The notes beneath the pieces are model-generated. The model was not told where the DNA came from. It did no database searches and worked only from the letters and a program-made list of their open reading frames with translations. A DNA stretch of 64,000 nt from Eutrigla gurnardus (lineage: Eukaryota > Chordata > Actinopteri > Perciformes > Triglidae): positions 5,443,895 through 5,507,894 of the forward strand of contig OY741280.1 in NCBI GenBank assembly GCA_963514095.1. The letters are read 5' to 3'. The stretch's first letter is position 1, and each line of letters opens with the position of its first letter. The position numbers and the translations under genes are program-made. Below are positions 12,201-22,080 of the stretch, in pieces.

Positions 12201-13820
12201 GTTAATCGAATCGCTGTGAAGCCAAAGATTCACACCCCTAATTCAGGATAATTTCTGTCAAATAAAAAAAATGAGATGTTGATTTCTACAAGATTCATAC
12301 TTTACTTTATTCAGACTTAACGGCAATAAGAGGTCTCGTTTAGGTCATGACTTGGTCTCAGTTTAGTCGGTCTTGACTACAACGCTGCCATTTACAGCAG
12401 GCGGCCCTGCGTTTATATGTAAAGGAAGTACGTTTGCAAACTCCTACATTTGGACTTTAATTCATTTCTGTGGGTTTTAACATGCTTGATAAAAGAGGAT
12501 TAACTCCATCTCCTAAACTATTTCCAAAAAGAATTTCCAAATGTACTATTATCTATTGAACGCAGCATGAAGAGTGTAACCTGCTGATTAACCTGCCATC
12601 ACAGCATGTAACCACGACTTCATAAAGAGCTAGAAAAGCGGTGGTCATGTGTAGTAGACGTGGCGTACCGTCCATCATCTGCTGACCCTGGTTCAGGTGA
12701 TAGGCGGGTGGTCTCTCGATACTCTCCTCCAGAGGGAAGGCGACCTCATAGGCATCCAGATACAAACCTCCTCCTGATGATGAAGAGGACGGGGGCATGT
12801 AGTGATCTGGCAATCACACACAAGATAACAGAACAACAGCAAGTTAAGTCTCACACAATTGAAGATTATTTTCACTATAAATTAATCTGTTGATTCTTCT
12901 TTTATTAAGCAATTCAAGTCCAAAAAACAGGGGTTCCCCACGGTGTTTTAGAGCCTTAAATAAAGACCGCCTCAGCTACTATCATCAGAGCAAAGTCAAA
13001 TGTCATGAGTATTTCAATTGTTTAGGCTACTAATTAAGTTGATCTTATGAGGAGATGTGGTAGGATCAGCGAAACAAAACTAAACATAAAAGGTAATGTC
13101 TTCAAACATTCTGATGATCGGAAACCCAAACATATTCCTCACATTCGAGAAGCTGAAAGCAGGCATTAGCCTTTTAGCTTGATAAATCAACGACTCGAAC
13201 AATAAATCCATTACTAAAGTGTAATTCCTGCTTGACTCATTGTTTGTCAGCTCTAATAACACAGTTCGTGAAGTTGTTACTTATTCAGGCTATTAATGCT
13301 TCACAGAAACTCGACAATACAAGATCAAATAAAAACTTTATTGATCCGGAGAGAAACTGGTGCAGCAACAGCAGTACAACACTGAACAGCGTGTTCATAG
13401 AAATGCAGCCAAAAATATATATGAATTTTAAAAGTAAATTTGGGGAAATAAATCAACAAAACACAACATCAGTAAAAGAGTCATAACATAGAAAACAGTG
13501 TTTAAAGAGTATCAAACTAAATGAGGTATTACGGCATTAAGAAACGTGGCCTTGAATCGATCATCTTAAAAATAATCTCCCAAAATAATCACTTGGGAGG
13601 CAGAAAGTGTGTTTGTTGAGGCCAGAAATGCAGCACAACCCTTCTGAATCTAAAAGAAATAATTAAAAAAGACAGTTACGTGCAACGTGTGTTCCGACTT
13701 GACTAATTATCGCACTTAAATGCACCGAATCCCTACTTTAGCACCACAATGTGGACTCGCCATATAAACGTCGCTGTTACCTGGCGCCTGAGCATCGTCT
13801 CTGTTGGTTGGAGGGTTCAT
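9278..13820 (-). CDS. ccdc106: Coiled-coil domain-containing protein 106 (CCDC106)
   Basis: Seven coding exons on the minus strand join in frame: 13781-13820, 12669-12806, 11457-11648, 10655-10801, 10375-10584, 9578-9738 and 9278-9433. They give 347 residues. The start MNPPTNRDD is the first ATG of the exon. Residues about 80-120 form a coiled coil (LEKNAWLQKRIEELEEER). Residues about 185-215 are strongly acidic, followed by a basic KGSKKKGRGR stretch suited to nuclear targeting. The C-terminal part (KILVTYQRVRSMSRAF, then LLDYARRCYKTMDDP) is the conserved CCDC106 region. In mammals the protein is nuclear, binds casein kinase 2 and promotes p53 degradation; whether this holds in fish is inference. 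The human protein is about 280 residues, so this one is longer, mainly through Ser/Gly- and acid-rich segments. It is head-to-head with the tmem238-type gene. Introns carry a hAT-like and a piggyBac-like element. Confidence 0.9.
9828..10277. mobile_element. piggyBac-like MITE in a ccdc106 intron
   Basis: A roughly 450-bp block starts TTAAAAGGGACACTGTGTAG and ends CTACACACTGGCCCTTTAA. The ends are imperfect inverted repeats and each carries TTAA (9828-9831 and 10274-10277), the target duplication of piggyBac-type elements. No transposase is encoded. It lies within the intron between ccdc106 exons 5 and 6 and leaves the splice sites intact. Confidence 0.65.
11725..12240. mobile_element. hAT-like MITE in a ccdc106 intron
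   Basis: The block opens TAGAGGTGTAACGATTC and closes GATTCACACCCCTA, imperfect inverted termini. It is flanked by ATTCAGGG (11717-11724) and ATTCAGGA (12241-12248), a 7-of-8 match consistent with an aged 8-bp hAT target duplication. The interior is AT-rich with several scattered AATCG motifs near both ends, possible transposase-binding subterminal repeats. It has no coding capacity. Confidence 0.65.
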
Positions 13821-14326
13821 GACTGAAAGCTCCGTCGGCTCCGTCAGTAATAAACTCCACTGATGTGATAAACTCGTTATTATTAGTCTGCAGCGGTCCT
13901 CTGTGCAGTTATACTTCTGTAATACAGCCTGAAACGACCCGCAGCTGCCCGCGCGACCACATCCTCCCAGCAGCAATTACCTGATTATAAGTGATTTCAA
14001 CAGGTGTACGCCCAGCTATGCACATGCGCACAACGGCGGGGACCCTTCGCGCTAGAAAAGTACCTTTATTAATTAATTTTGTCCGAACTTCTCAGCGGCA
14101 CTTTCACGTCTCGTTTTCTGACTCCACCTCGGACGGAAGTGTTTTCTAGCCCTCTCTTGTGATTGGAGGGTTGTAAACAGGTCCGAACTCAGACCGGAAA
14201 CGTGTCACCTGAAGGGGCGGGGCGCAGGTACGGGGAGGGAGAAGTCTGAAGGTAAACAACGCGGAAGCGACGAAAAACTGCACGAGAGAAAGCTCAGAAA
14301 CGTCGCTGGACGAACAACGAAGACAA
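13821..14326. promoter_or_regulatory. Bidirectional promoter between ccdc106 and the tmem238-family gene
   Basis: The ccdc106 ATG (minus strand, 13820) and the tmem238 first non-coding exon (plus strand, ending at a GTGAGT donor at 14327) face away from each other across about 0.5 kb. The middle is GC-rich, with a GGGGCGGGGC GC-box near 14214, a GATTGG (inverted CCAAT) near 14160, and several GGAAG/CCGGAA ETS-type sites near 14134, 14193 and 14262. No TATA box is evident. The layout is that of a shared TATA-less promoter. Confidence 0.6.
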
Positions 14327-14519
14327 GTGAGTCAAAGTAGGACAAGCGATGAACGTTTTTTTTTTACTGCAGAATGAGGTCGAAGTGTTAGTTAGAAACG
14401 GTCTCACCTGCGGCTAGCAGTTTGATAGCGTATGTGCTAACAAACACCACAAACAAACATGGTGGCCAAGTTGATATTGATTAGACAAGTCGTCAGTGAA
14501 GGAAGTAGGCCTATTCATT

Positions 14520-14680
14520 CTTTACTGAAGTAAAAGTACCAATACCACACTGTAAAAAACACTGTTACTAGTCCTGCATTGACAAAAGTACTTAGGTAAA
14601 ATGGGAGCATAATCAGGAAAATTTACATAATGTATCAAAAATAAAAGTACTGAAGCAGAAGACTGTCTCCTGTGAGTGTT
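14520..14680 (+). repeat. Dispersed AAGTA-type repeat fragment
   Basis: This stretch is rich in ACTGAAGTAAAAGTAC-like motifs and resembles parts of larger copies at 17.8-18.5 and 37.7-37.95 kb. It lies in the intron between the first (non-coding) and second exons of the tmem238-family gene. Confidence 0.45.
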
Positions 14681-14938
14681 ACATTATGTAATATATCATT
14701 AGGTTATTATTACACATACACACATACATTTCTTCATTTTAATAATCATTGTTTTGTAAGTAAAATAAAAACAATTGAAATGACTTAAAGGAAAATCCGC
14801 AAATCCTCACTTTTGAGAAGACACATTCATGACATGTACATACATCAATGTTTTGTATGTTAAATAATAATTGAGAAATGAATTAAAAATGTAGTGGTAT
14901 AAAAGTTATAATATTTATCTTCCTTCTTCCACAGTTTC

Positions 14939-16243
14939 ATGATGGGCCTGTGCGATGGCCTCTCCCACTGTAAACTGGCTCTGGCCATCGCTGTCTTGAT
15001 GGATTTACTGGGAGGAGCTGCCCTGCTGGTGGGAGTCTTTGCCCCCCTGGAGATCAAAGGACAGGACTTTGGAGACTTACTGGTCTACACTGGTATGAAA
15101 AAAACTCCCAGTCAACACTAGTAGCAGGCTGATGTGAAATAGATATGATGAGTTAACAAACGCTGAAGAGTAATAAACAGTCAGTCTTTGGAGGCTGATG
15201 TGAGCTATGTTCTTTACTGGTGCACAAAGTTCCCTCTGGAGGACTTCAGTGTGAACTAGTAGTGGAAAGTAAATCACACACATTTTTGAGTAGTTTGATT
15301 CGTTCTTGTGTTTCAATGTAACATTTTAAATGCATAAAATGTTATGCAACTCTATCAGTACCCTGACATAGGAATATATAGACATTCCTTTGTTTTTATT
15401 TTATATTATTATTATTTTTTCAGCCTTGCTTGATGACTACTGAACCGCAATCATTATGAAAAAGTGCATTACTTGTGTAGGTTTTACTCCTGATACGATA
15501 ATGTTGCAAAACCGATGTGTCAACTGACTGTTGGTGTTACCTTTAATTTATATTCAAAATGAATTTAATTAGAAATATATTACGATATATATATTGAATT
15601 AAAAGCAAGATATTTACCCCAAAGAATAATATGAATTCTAAAAAAAGGAGGTAAAATCAACGTGGAAACAAAAATAAGAAACACAAGAAAGAGAAAATAT
15701 ATAACATTAGGATAAAAAAAGAAAACCACGGATAAAAGTCATTAAGATAAGATAGAGGGAAATTGTTGTGCACTAGATGCAGTATAAAGTAGGAAAGAAT
15801 GCTAACATAGATAGTTAAAGATAATGATATCAATATATATATATAGATATCTAAAATATAGTGTTTCAATAGAATTGCATCACTAGGCAACAGACTGGCT
15901 CCATGGTTACGTCCAGTCAGCTGATGTCATTCACACACACATACATACATAATATACCACATTAACTACATATATATAGTTACAGAGTAGTGATCTTCAC
16001 TAACCTGATAATATCTCTGTGTCTTGTCATCCATCTGTCTGTAAACGTTTCTATCTATAAAACACTGATCTGTGTGCAGGAGCTCTGCTGGTGCTGATGT
16101 CTCTGGCCGGATGGGTGTTGTGGTACAGCGGAAACATCGATGGTCTGACGTCCAAGAAGGAACTCGGACACATCAGCAGCGCCGTCGACCGGCTGGCTCG
16201 CAACCTCAGCCGCAAGATCCGCACGTACAGGGGCAACCACTGA
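14939..16243 (+). CDS. tmem238: TMEM238-family small two-pass membrane protein
   Basis: Two coding exons, 14939-15092 and 16080-16243, join in phase 1 to give 105 residues. A non-coding first exon ends at 14326 and the acceptor CAG precedes the second exon at 14935. Two tandem ATGs open the frame (MMGLCDG); either could be used. Transmembrane segments lie at about residues 13-35 (LALAIAVLMDLLGGAALLVG) and about 50-68 (LLVYTGALLVLMSLAGWVLW), separated by a short loop with GQDFGDL. The tail is basic and ends RKIRTYRGNH. The double-helix arrangement with DLLVY[ST]GALL and WY[ST]GNI matches TMEM238. The function of this family is not established. It could equally be the TMEM238-like paralogue. 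An AATAAA signal lies at 16475-16480. Confidence 0.8.
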
Positions 16244-16474
16244 GCCGACGGGCAGGAAGTGTGGATGCATTTCAGTTTCAGTTTCAGCCTGCTGGTGTCT
16301 GTGTTTGTCCGTATTAATATGAGATACAGAGCCAAACTGTTCATGTCTCAGTGTTACAAACATGTCAGAAACATTTCAGTTGTGAACCTGTTGTTCTGTT
16401 ACGACGTCATGACATTGATGTTTTATTATGATTTAGTATTTTTTAAGTGTTTCGGTGCTCTCTTGTTGGATTTC

Positions 16475-16480
16475 AATAAA
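16475..16480 (+). terminator. Polyadenylation signal of the tmem238-family gene
   Basis: Canonical AATAAA 232 bp after the stop codon, followed by a T-rich stretch. It is the first canonical signal downstream of the coding region. Confidence 0.6.
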
Positions 16481-16499
16481 CACATTTTTATACATTATA

Positions 16500-17814
16500 A
16501 ATGTTTATTTTTATGAGTTTAGTCAAACAAAAATGAATAAAATGTTTTTTATATTCCAAGTATAGTTGATCTATAATCTGCACTGACCTCTACTGGTGTC
16601 CAGCAGGAATTGCAACAACATCAACAGACAATCCATAACTGAAAAGTTATATATTGTCTTGTAAACACAATGCATATAGAAAGTGTTTAATTTTATTCCT
16701 ACAGGTGAAAATAGTCTTTACTGCTCCTTTAGAATTGATAAGAAAAATAAATCAATGAAGATTAAACTCCACCCGGACTCGCGATTACTCAGTTCATAAA
16801 AAGAAGAAGGGAGACATTTATTTTCTCTTCACTCCAATTATCGAATTCACCTTGAACCAGTGTTTAGTAGTAATGGATTACTCACTGTGGGATTATTGTA
16901 ACCTGCTGCTAGAAACTGTTGCTGATCAACAATTAATCTCCTAAAGCAAGTCAGTAGATCGATTACAGCACCTGCAAAACAAAGAAATGGATAAGACAGG
17001 AGCAGTAAGGATTTGAATATGTCAATATATATTGACATATTCAAACCCCTAGTGTATGAATACAGTATATGTTAATATGCAATATGACCTTATTTAATAT
17101 ATGCTGATGTTAATAAGACATATCCAGAAAAGAAATCTGAGCATTGAATAAAGCCTTAAAATTTGAATTTTTTTTTTTTTTTTTTTTTTTTTTTGACATT
17201 TCAAAGGATCGAATTTTGGATATCTCTTTGTATCAGTCAATAACTCAGAATATGTTCCATTAATGAGGCCAACTTTTGGTAGATAGACAATGTAGTAAAA
17301 AGAATAACTAAATATCGTGTATTTTGGATATTTTCTTTCTATCGGTGTGAAAAACACCCCCAAATCTCAAAATTGACTGCAGCGTCTCGCCTCGAGCTCT
17401 AGCAGCTGCTGGGTTCCCTTAAATGATGATGATATTCAGTGAGACTCACAGGACTTTTCCCCAGTTGCCCTGATGTGTTAAATCATGTGAGAAACCTGAT
17501 TAAATAGGAACTACAGCAGCCTACTGTTATTGGACCCAGTTTGCTCTAATCTCAGCTCTGTCTCAGGTTATCTAAGATACTTGTCAAGGAGACGTTTGGC
17601 TCTGGGATTGTCACGTGACAACACGCCAGCCAGAATGTCTTCAACCAAGCGTGAGCAGGGTATTCCCTGCAGACAGACTTTAGGTGATAGGATTATGAGG
17701 ACAAACAGCATGTTGTCACCTGCCTTGCTCCCGACAGCAGCAGGTGAATTCAGGAGGTTCACCTCGGAAATATCGAGACTCAACAACGTCATGTGTGAAG
17801 AGCAGAGCCAAAGT
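16500..17814. other. Intergenic, simple sequence only
   Basis: AT-rich sequence with a poly-T run at about 17168-17194 and a perfect 34-nt palindrome at 17012-17045. No gene was recognised; a frame at 17530-18051 is a chance opening that runs into a dispersed repeat. Confidence 0.4.
17012..17045. repeat. Perfect 34-nt palindrome
   Basis: The sequence from TTTGAATATGTC through AATATATATT to GACATATTCAAA is self-complementary over all 34 bases with no spacer. It could extrude as a cruciform or be a remnant of a palindromic transposon end. No function is implied. Confidence 0.9.
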
Positions 17815-18470
17815 ACAGAGATTACTCAAATATACTTTGTTCACAAACAGAAGTATGGATTATACTGCTTTACTCATGTAAAAGTACAGGCTCTGAAATG
17901 TACTCAAAGTATAAAGTATAAAAGTATCACTATGAAGGACATTTCTACTGGCTGTTTTTTTTTTTTTACAGGGCTAACTGAATTTGGCGTCATATTAATT
18001 AGAAAAATATATCACATACATTCCTCCTCAAATACATTCAAACTAAAGTAACAAGTAACCAAAGTAGCCTGTTTTGAAATATTTGATTAGTAGAAAATAC
18101 AGATTTTGAAATGTAGAGTAAAGTAAACATTTGTCAGAAAAATAAATACTCAAGTAAATGGACTCATTTATATAGCGCTTTTATCCAAAGCGCTTTACAG
18201 TAATGACTGACATTCATCCGTTCATTCACACACCGATGGTGGAGTCAACCACGCAGGGCGACAGCCAGCTGGTCAGGAGCAATTGGGGTGAGGTGTCTTG
18301 CTCAGGGACACCAGGCACTCAGCTAGGAGGAGCCGGGGATCGAACCAGCAATCTTGCGGTTGCCAGCCAACCTGCTCTACGTCCTGAGCTAAACCCCTCC
18401 CCCCACCTCCAAGTAAATTATTTGTACTTTGTTACTTCCCGCCTCTGCACAATGGAAATACTCTACTTTT
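17815..18470 (+). repeat. Dispersed AAGTA-type repeat, interrupted by a SINE
   Basis: The flanks 17815-18159 and 18419-18470 are two parts of one older repeat, marked by TACTCAAGTAAA, AAAAGTAC and GTACTTTGTTACTTCCC motifs. The left part aligns by eye with 37795-37945 (shared CAGAAAAATAAA, then TACTCAAGTAAA). A tRNA-derived SINE at 18160-18409 splits it. Confidence 0.65.
18160..18409 (-). mobile_element. tRNA-derived SINE, copy 1, with target duplication
   Basis: Read on the minus strand, the right end resembles a tRNA gene: GAGCTCAGGACGTAGAGCA in the box A position and GGTTCGATCCCC as box B. This is followed by a body containing CTGAGCAAGACACCTCACCC and ending with AAAGCGCTATATAAATGAG. The insertion is bracketed by CAAGTAAAT (18151-18159 and 18410-18418), a 9-bp target duplication. 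A second copy is at 41017-41242. Confidence 0.8.
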
Positions 18471-19699
18471 GAGTCGCATATACCGGTATTCAAATGCCCA
18501 AAAAGTCAATGTAGTTTTGTGTGTGTTTTCTTGTTTGCTTAGCCAGTGATGTTGTTAAGCCTTTTTAGGGGGAGCTTCCCTAAATTCTTCCCATGCCCCC
18601 CCCAAATAATTTGGCTTTTTATTTATTTTTTATTTGATTTGATTTTCAGAATGATATACTGATGAAATGGTATACATAGAGTTTTAGGATATAGCATCAT
18701 AGTCTGTAGAAAGAATATATTTTAGAGAGAAGCATTTCTGTAAAAGCTATTTGTCTTTTTGTTTTTGTTTACAGACACTATCCTCATTTTGCTGGAATAA
18801 ATACAGAATAAATACATCCAAAATACAGTTATTTGAGTAAAGTTCATATTTATGTTGTCAGATTTCACTTCGACCTTTAAAACCAGTCTTGGTTTATTCT
18901 ACTGTATACTTTATGACAGAAACATGACTGAGCAGAATCACACACCATCTACAGGACAGTAACTGGTGTAACTCAAGTACATTCTTTAGACCTGCAGCTT
19001 ATCTAATGGAGGGAGGAATTAGATACGCTATCACTTTAAGATACATTTACATAATCAGGTTCTAAGCATGCAGCTTAATGTGTCTAAAAGTTTACATGAC
19101 AGTAACTCTTGTTCAACAGAAGAGAAAGGAAGAAGACCATGTGTGTTGCTTTTAACTGGTTACTAGCTGGACTTCTTCTCTGGTTGTAGTTCTAATACAC
19201 TACTTAAAAGATACAAGCGCAAAGATTTGGATGCTTCTCCTGGGGTCAAGCCCCCCCTGTCTTTAAATCCTAGTGACATCCCTGGCTGTAGCTATAATAA
19301 ATATGTTTCTATTAACAACAAATCAAATGACTAATGCTTCTGTTTAATGAGCGAAAGTAAAGGTTTGCAGGAGTCCTGCAATGCTCTTTAATCTTCAGAC
19401 TGGCTGTTGCTCTGACCTCCCGCTGCTCCCTCCGCTATACTGTCCACACTGGCAGCCACGACGGCCATTTAGGTGTCCAGATTAAAAGGTTCCTATTCTT
19501 AGAATAGCTTGATAATACTGATCAGCTTCGCTCTGGTCACCACTGATTCCCCGTTTTCTCTCTCTGCCAAATCCTCCTTACTCTTCCTAACACCACCAAC
19601 TTCACTCCTCTTTCTTCTTTTCCTCCATTTTAATCCTCCTCACAATATAATGACACGCTTTCCTAGAACCAATCTAAATATGGTTTGGGGGTTAAAGGT
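18471..19699. other. Intergenic, no gene seen
   Basis: AT-rich sequence with several short C- or T-runs. No exon with splice partners, no recognisable protein motif and no clear transposon end was found. Confidence 0.4.
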
Positions 19700-20210
19700 C
19701 CATTTTGGATCCAAGGCCTGCAGAAACTCTCACATATACAGAACAGTGCTGCTCCTGATGAGAGTGCGTAAATATGAACACATGAACCTCAATCATGCTC
19801 TTCACTGGCTCCCCGTCTCCTTCAGGATCCAGTACAAAATCACTCTCCTCACCCACCAGTGCATCCATGGCAACGCTCCACTCTACCTCAAGGAGCTCCC
19901 CAGAAAACATCAACCCGTGTTCATAAAACAGCAACCTCCTCCTCCATCTCCACCAGAACCAAACTCCGAACCATGGGAGGCTGTGGCATCTGCCCTACTG
20001 CCCCTCGTCTGTGGAACTCACTCCCGGACCACCAGAGGGCTCCACAGACAGTTGAAACCATAAAAAAGGCTTAAAGACCCAAACTTTTAACTAATGTTTT
20101 TACATCAACTGTTTTTATGCTTCTTTTATTTCATGCTGCTGCTTTTACTCTGTAGCACTTTGTGATTTGTACCAAATGAAAAGTGTGTGTTATTATTATT
20201 TTTATTATTA
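19700..20210 (+). mobile_element. L2-type LINE 3' end (reverse transcriptase C-terminal fragment)
   Basis: A 5'-truncated copy encodes, in two frames, the typical L2/Maui C-terminus: LHWLPVSFRIQYKITLLTHQ and CIHGNAPLYLKEL, then after a frameshift APRLWNSLPDHQR. It ends in a TTATT-rich simple tail at about 20190-20210. It is a different copy from that at 6.3-6.8 kb and also cannot encode an active enzyme. Confidence 0.8.
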
Positions 20211-20974
20211 TTGTTTATATTAGTTTTGGGGTGGCTTGTGAGTGTCATAAAGTCAGCAAACTCAATAATGTATGGGTAACAATTGGGTGGGTTTTCTGGT
20301 TCCTTGCTTGCTACATCCCAGCTTCCACATAAACTCCTTTCATCCTTTTGAAGAAACCAACTCATCTTTCTTAACATCTGGGGACCTTTCGTTGCACATA
20401 TAAGGAGCAGAATGTGTTGATCAAAACTGTATTGCATTGTATTTGGGTTTTTTGTCTTTCAGCCTCACTTAGCCTCGGAATCCTTGGTACTTCAGGTGAG
20501 AAATCAAGTTTGAGTTGTTGGGGTAGTAGCAGGAGCAGATTTGGTTATCAACAGTTAATTATTAATGTCAATATGATTATCGATATTAATAATTATATTT
20601 AATATATTATCATGATATAATCATGAATAAACGGGGCACCACCCTGGGATCAGGGAAAAGATAACCTAAAACTGTATTCAGTCTCAATATAAAGGTTTTA
20701 TACTCACATGCCAATCATCGTGATCATTGGCATAGAAGTATAAGAACAATCTAACAATTAAAAAGGTGTGAAATTCGAGCACTAGCCTTCACAACCTGCT
20801 GTTATCCAGTGACATATACACAACAAGCACAAGAGACCGCTACTTATAATATAATAAGATTTATTAAAATCAGTAATAATGATCACAATCAATAACACTG
20901 CAATTAACAAAGCCTTATTACCTAACTACCTAACACACAAAGCTAAGCTAAACAGAAGGGGAGACACACGTGGA

Positions 20975-21006
<32 letters not shown>

Positions 21007-21020
21007 GCTTGTGGAGAGGG
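20211..21020. other. Intergenic with GT microsatellite
   Basis: No gene was recognised. A GT dinucleotide tract lies at about 20975-21003, directly beside the CpG-rich block that follows. Confidence 0.4.
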
Positions 21021-22080
21021 AGCGAGAGAGAGAGAGATATGGCCGGGCGCGACCACCAGATGGAGCTATCCCTCCCAGCGTTCAGGGGCGGAGCCACTGA
21101 CGCCAGATGGAGTAGCGAGAGAGGGAGAGATGGCGAGAGATGGCCGGGTACAGCCACCGGATGGAGCGTCCTTAGCGTCCGCCGGAAACAGCTGGCGTAG
21201 GACACGTGTGGGGCGGCGTATGTGTGCGTGTGTGTGTTAGCGGGACACAAACAAAGAGAGGGGGAGAATGCGCGAGCGATATTCTGAGGCTCAGGAGGCG
21301 CGTTACTATCACACGGGGCTCGTGAATGAACTGGCGTCCATTCAGCGGGACCGGTCTCTTAACTGATAGTAGACGCTTACTGGGCTCGCGAATATGGCTG
21401 AGGTTTAGTCAAAAACACCGTTACAGAAATCAAGCCAGCGGCGTGGGTACACAATCAGCATTCAAATACAACACGGAAAGCAACGGACTCGGCGGTCCGT
21501 GATCAAAACTTAAAACACGTTAACAAGAATTACAAGCATATCCTACACTATCACTTATGTCTCTGCCCAGACTGATAGCCTCTTACTGGTGTTGTTGCGT
21601 AGCTGCGAGTCCGTCCTGGCGATGACGGCGTTCCTTACTGCGGCGGCGGTAGTTCGGGAGTCCCGGCGGCAGCGGGGGTCGTGATGAGTCGGCTTAGTCC
21701 AGACGAGAGCGGAGCGTGTTTCCTCTCGTCGATCAAACTCGAATAAAGAAAACAGTTTGTGTTTCTTTCTTCCGCGGGCGACAATATGATCGCGGCTTGG
21801 CGATTTAGTCAGCTTACTTCAGACAGGAGCTGGTAGCTGGAATGCAGGAACCGGCTTGGTTCCTCTTGTTGCAGCGGTGTGCTGCGGGGGTCGCCCCCTG
21901 TTGCAACGTGGTGTTGCGATGGAAGAGAGTTGGAAGCAGGAAGAGTAAGCACGTGTTCTTAAGGTGGCGCTGGTTTATATAGTTCACGGCTGCTGCCGGG
22001 GACCCCCTGGGGTACCTGCGGTTGTCAGCCAATAGGGCACCAGTTGTGTGACGTTGCACTTCGCACCTAGGTGAGAAGTG
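21021..22080 (-). other. CpG-rich block with a TATA-type promoter on the minus strand (possible LTR or retroelement 5' region)
   Basis: This kilobase is strikingly GC- and CpG-rich against AT-rich surroundings. On the minus strand a TATATAAA box (RC of 21974-21981) lies about 50 bp downstream of an inverted CCAAT (CCAAT on the plus strand at 22029-22033), a normal core-promoter spacing. Downstream sequence contains degenerate internal repeats (GACT-AAG-CC/CTGACTAAATCG-like and CCAGATGGAG-like motifs, the latter three times at 21050-21170) and several GTAAG donor-like sites. No protein could be followed. A retrotransposon LTR/leader or a non-coding transcript promoter are the alternatives. Confidence 0.45.
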
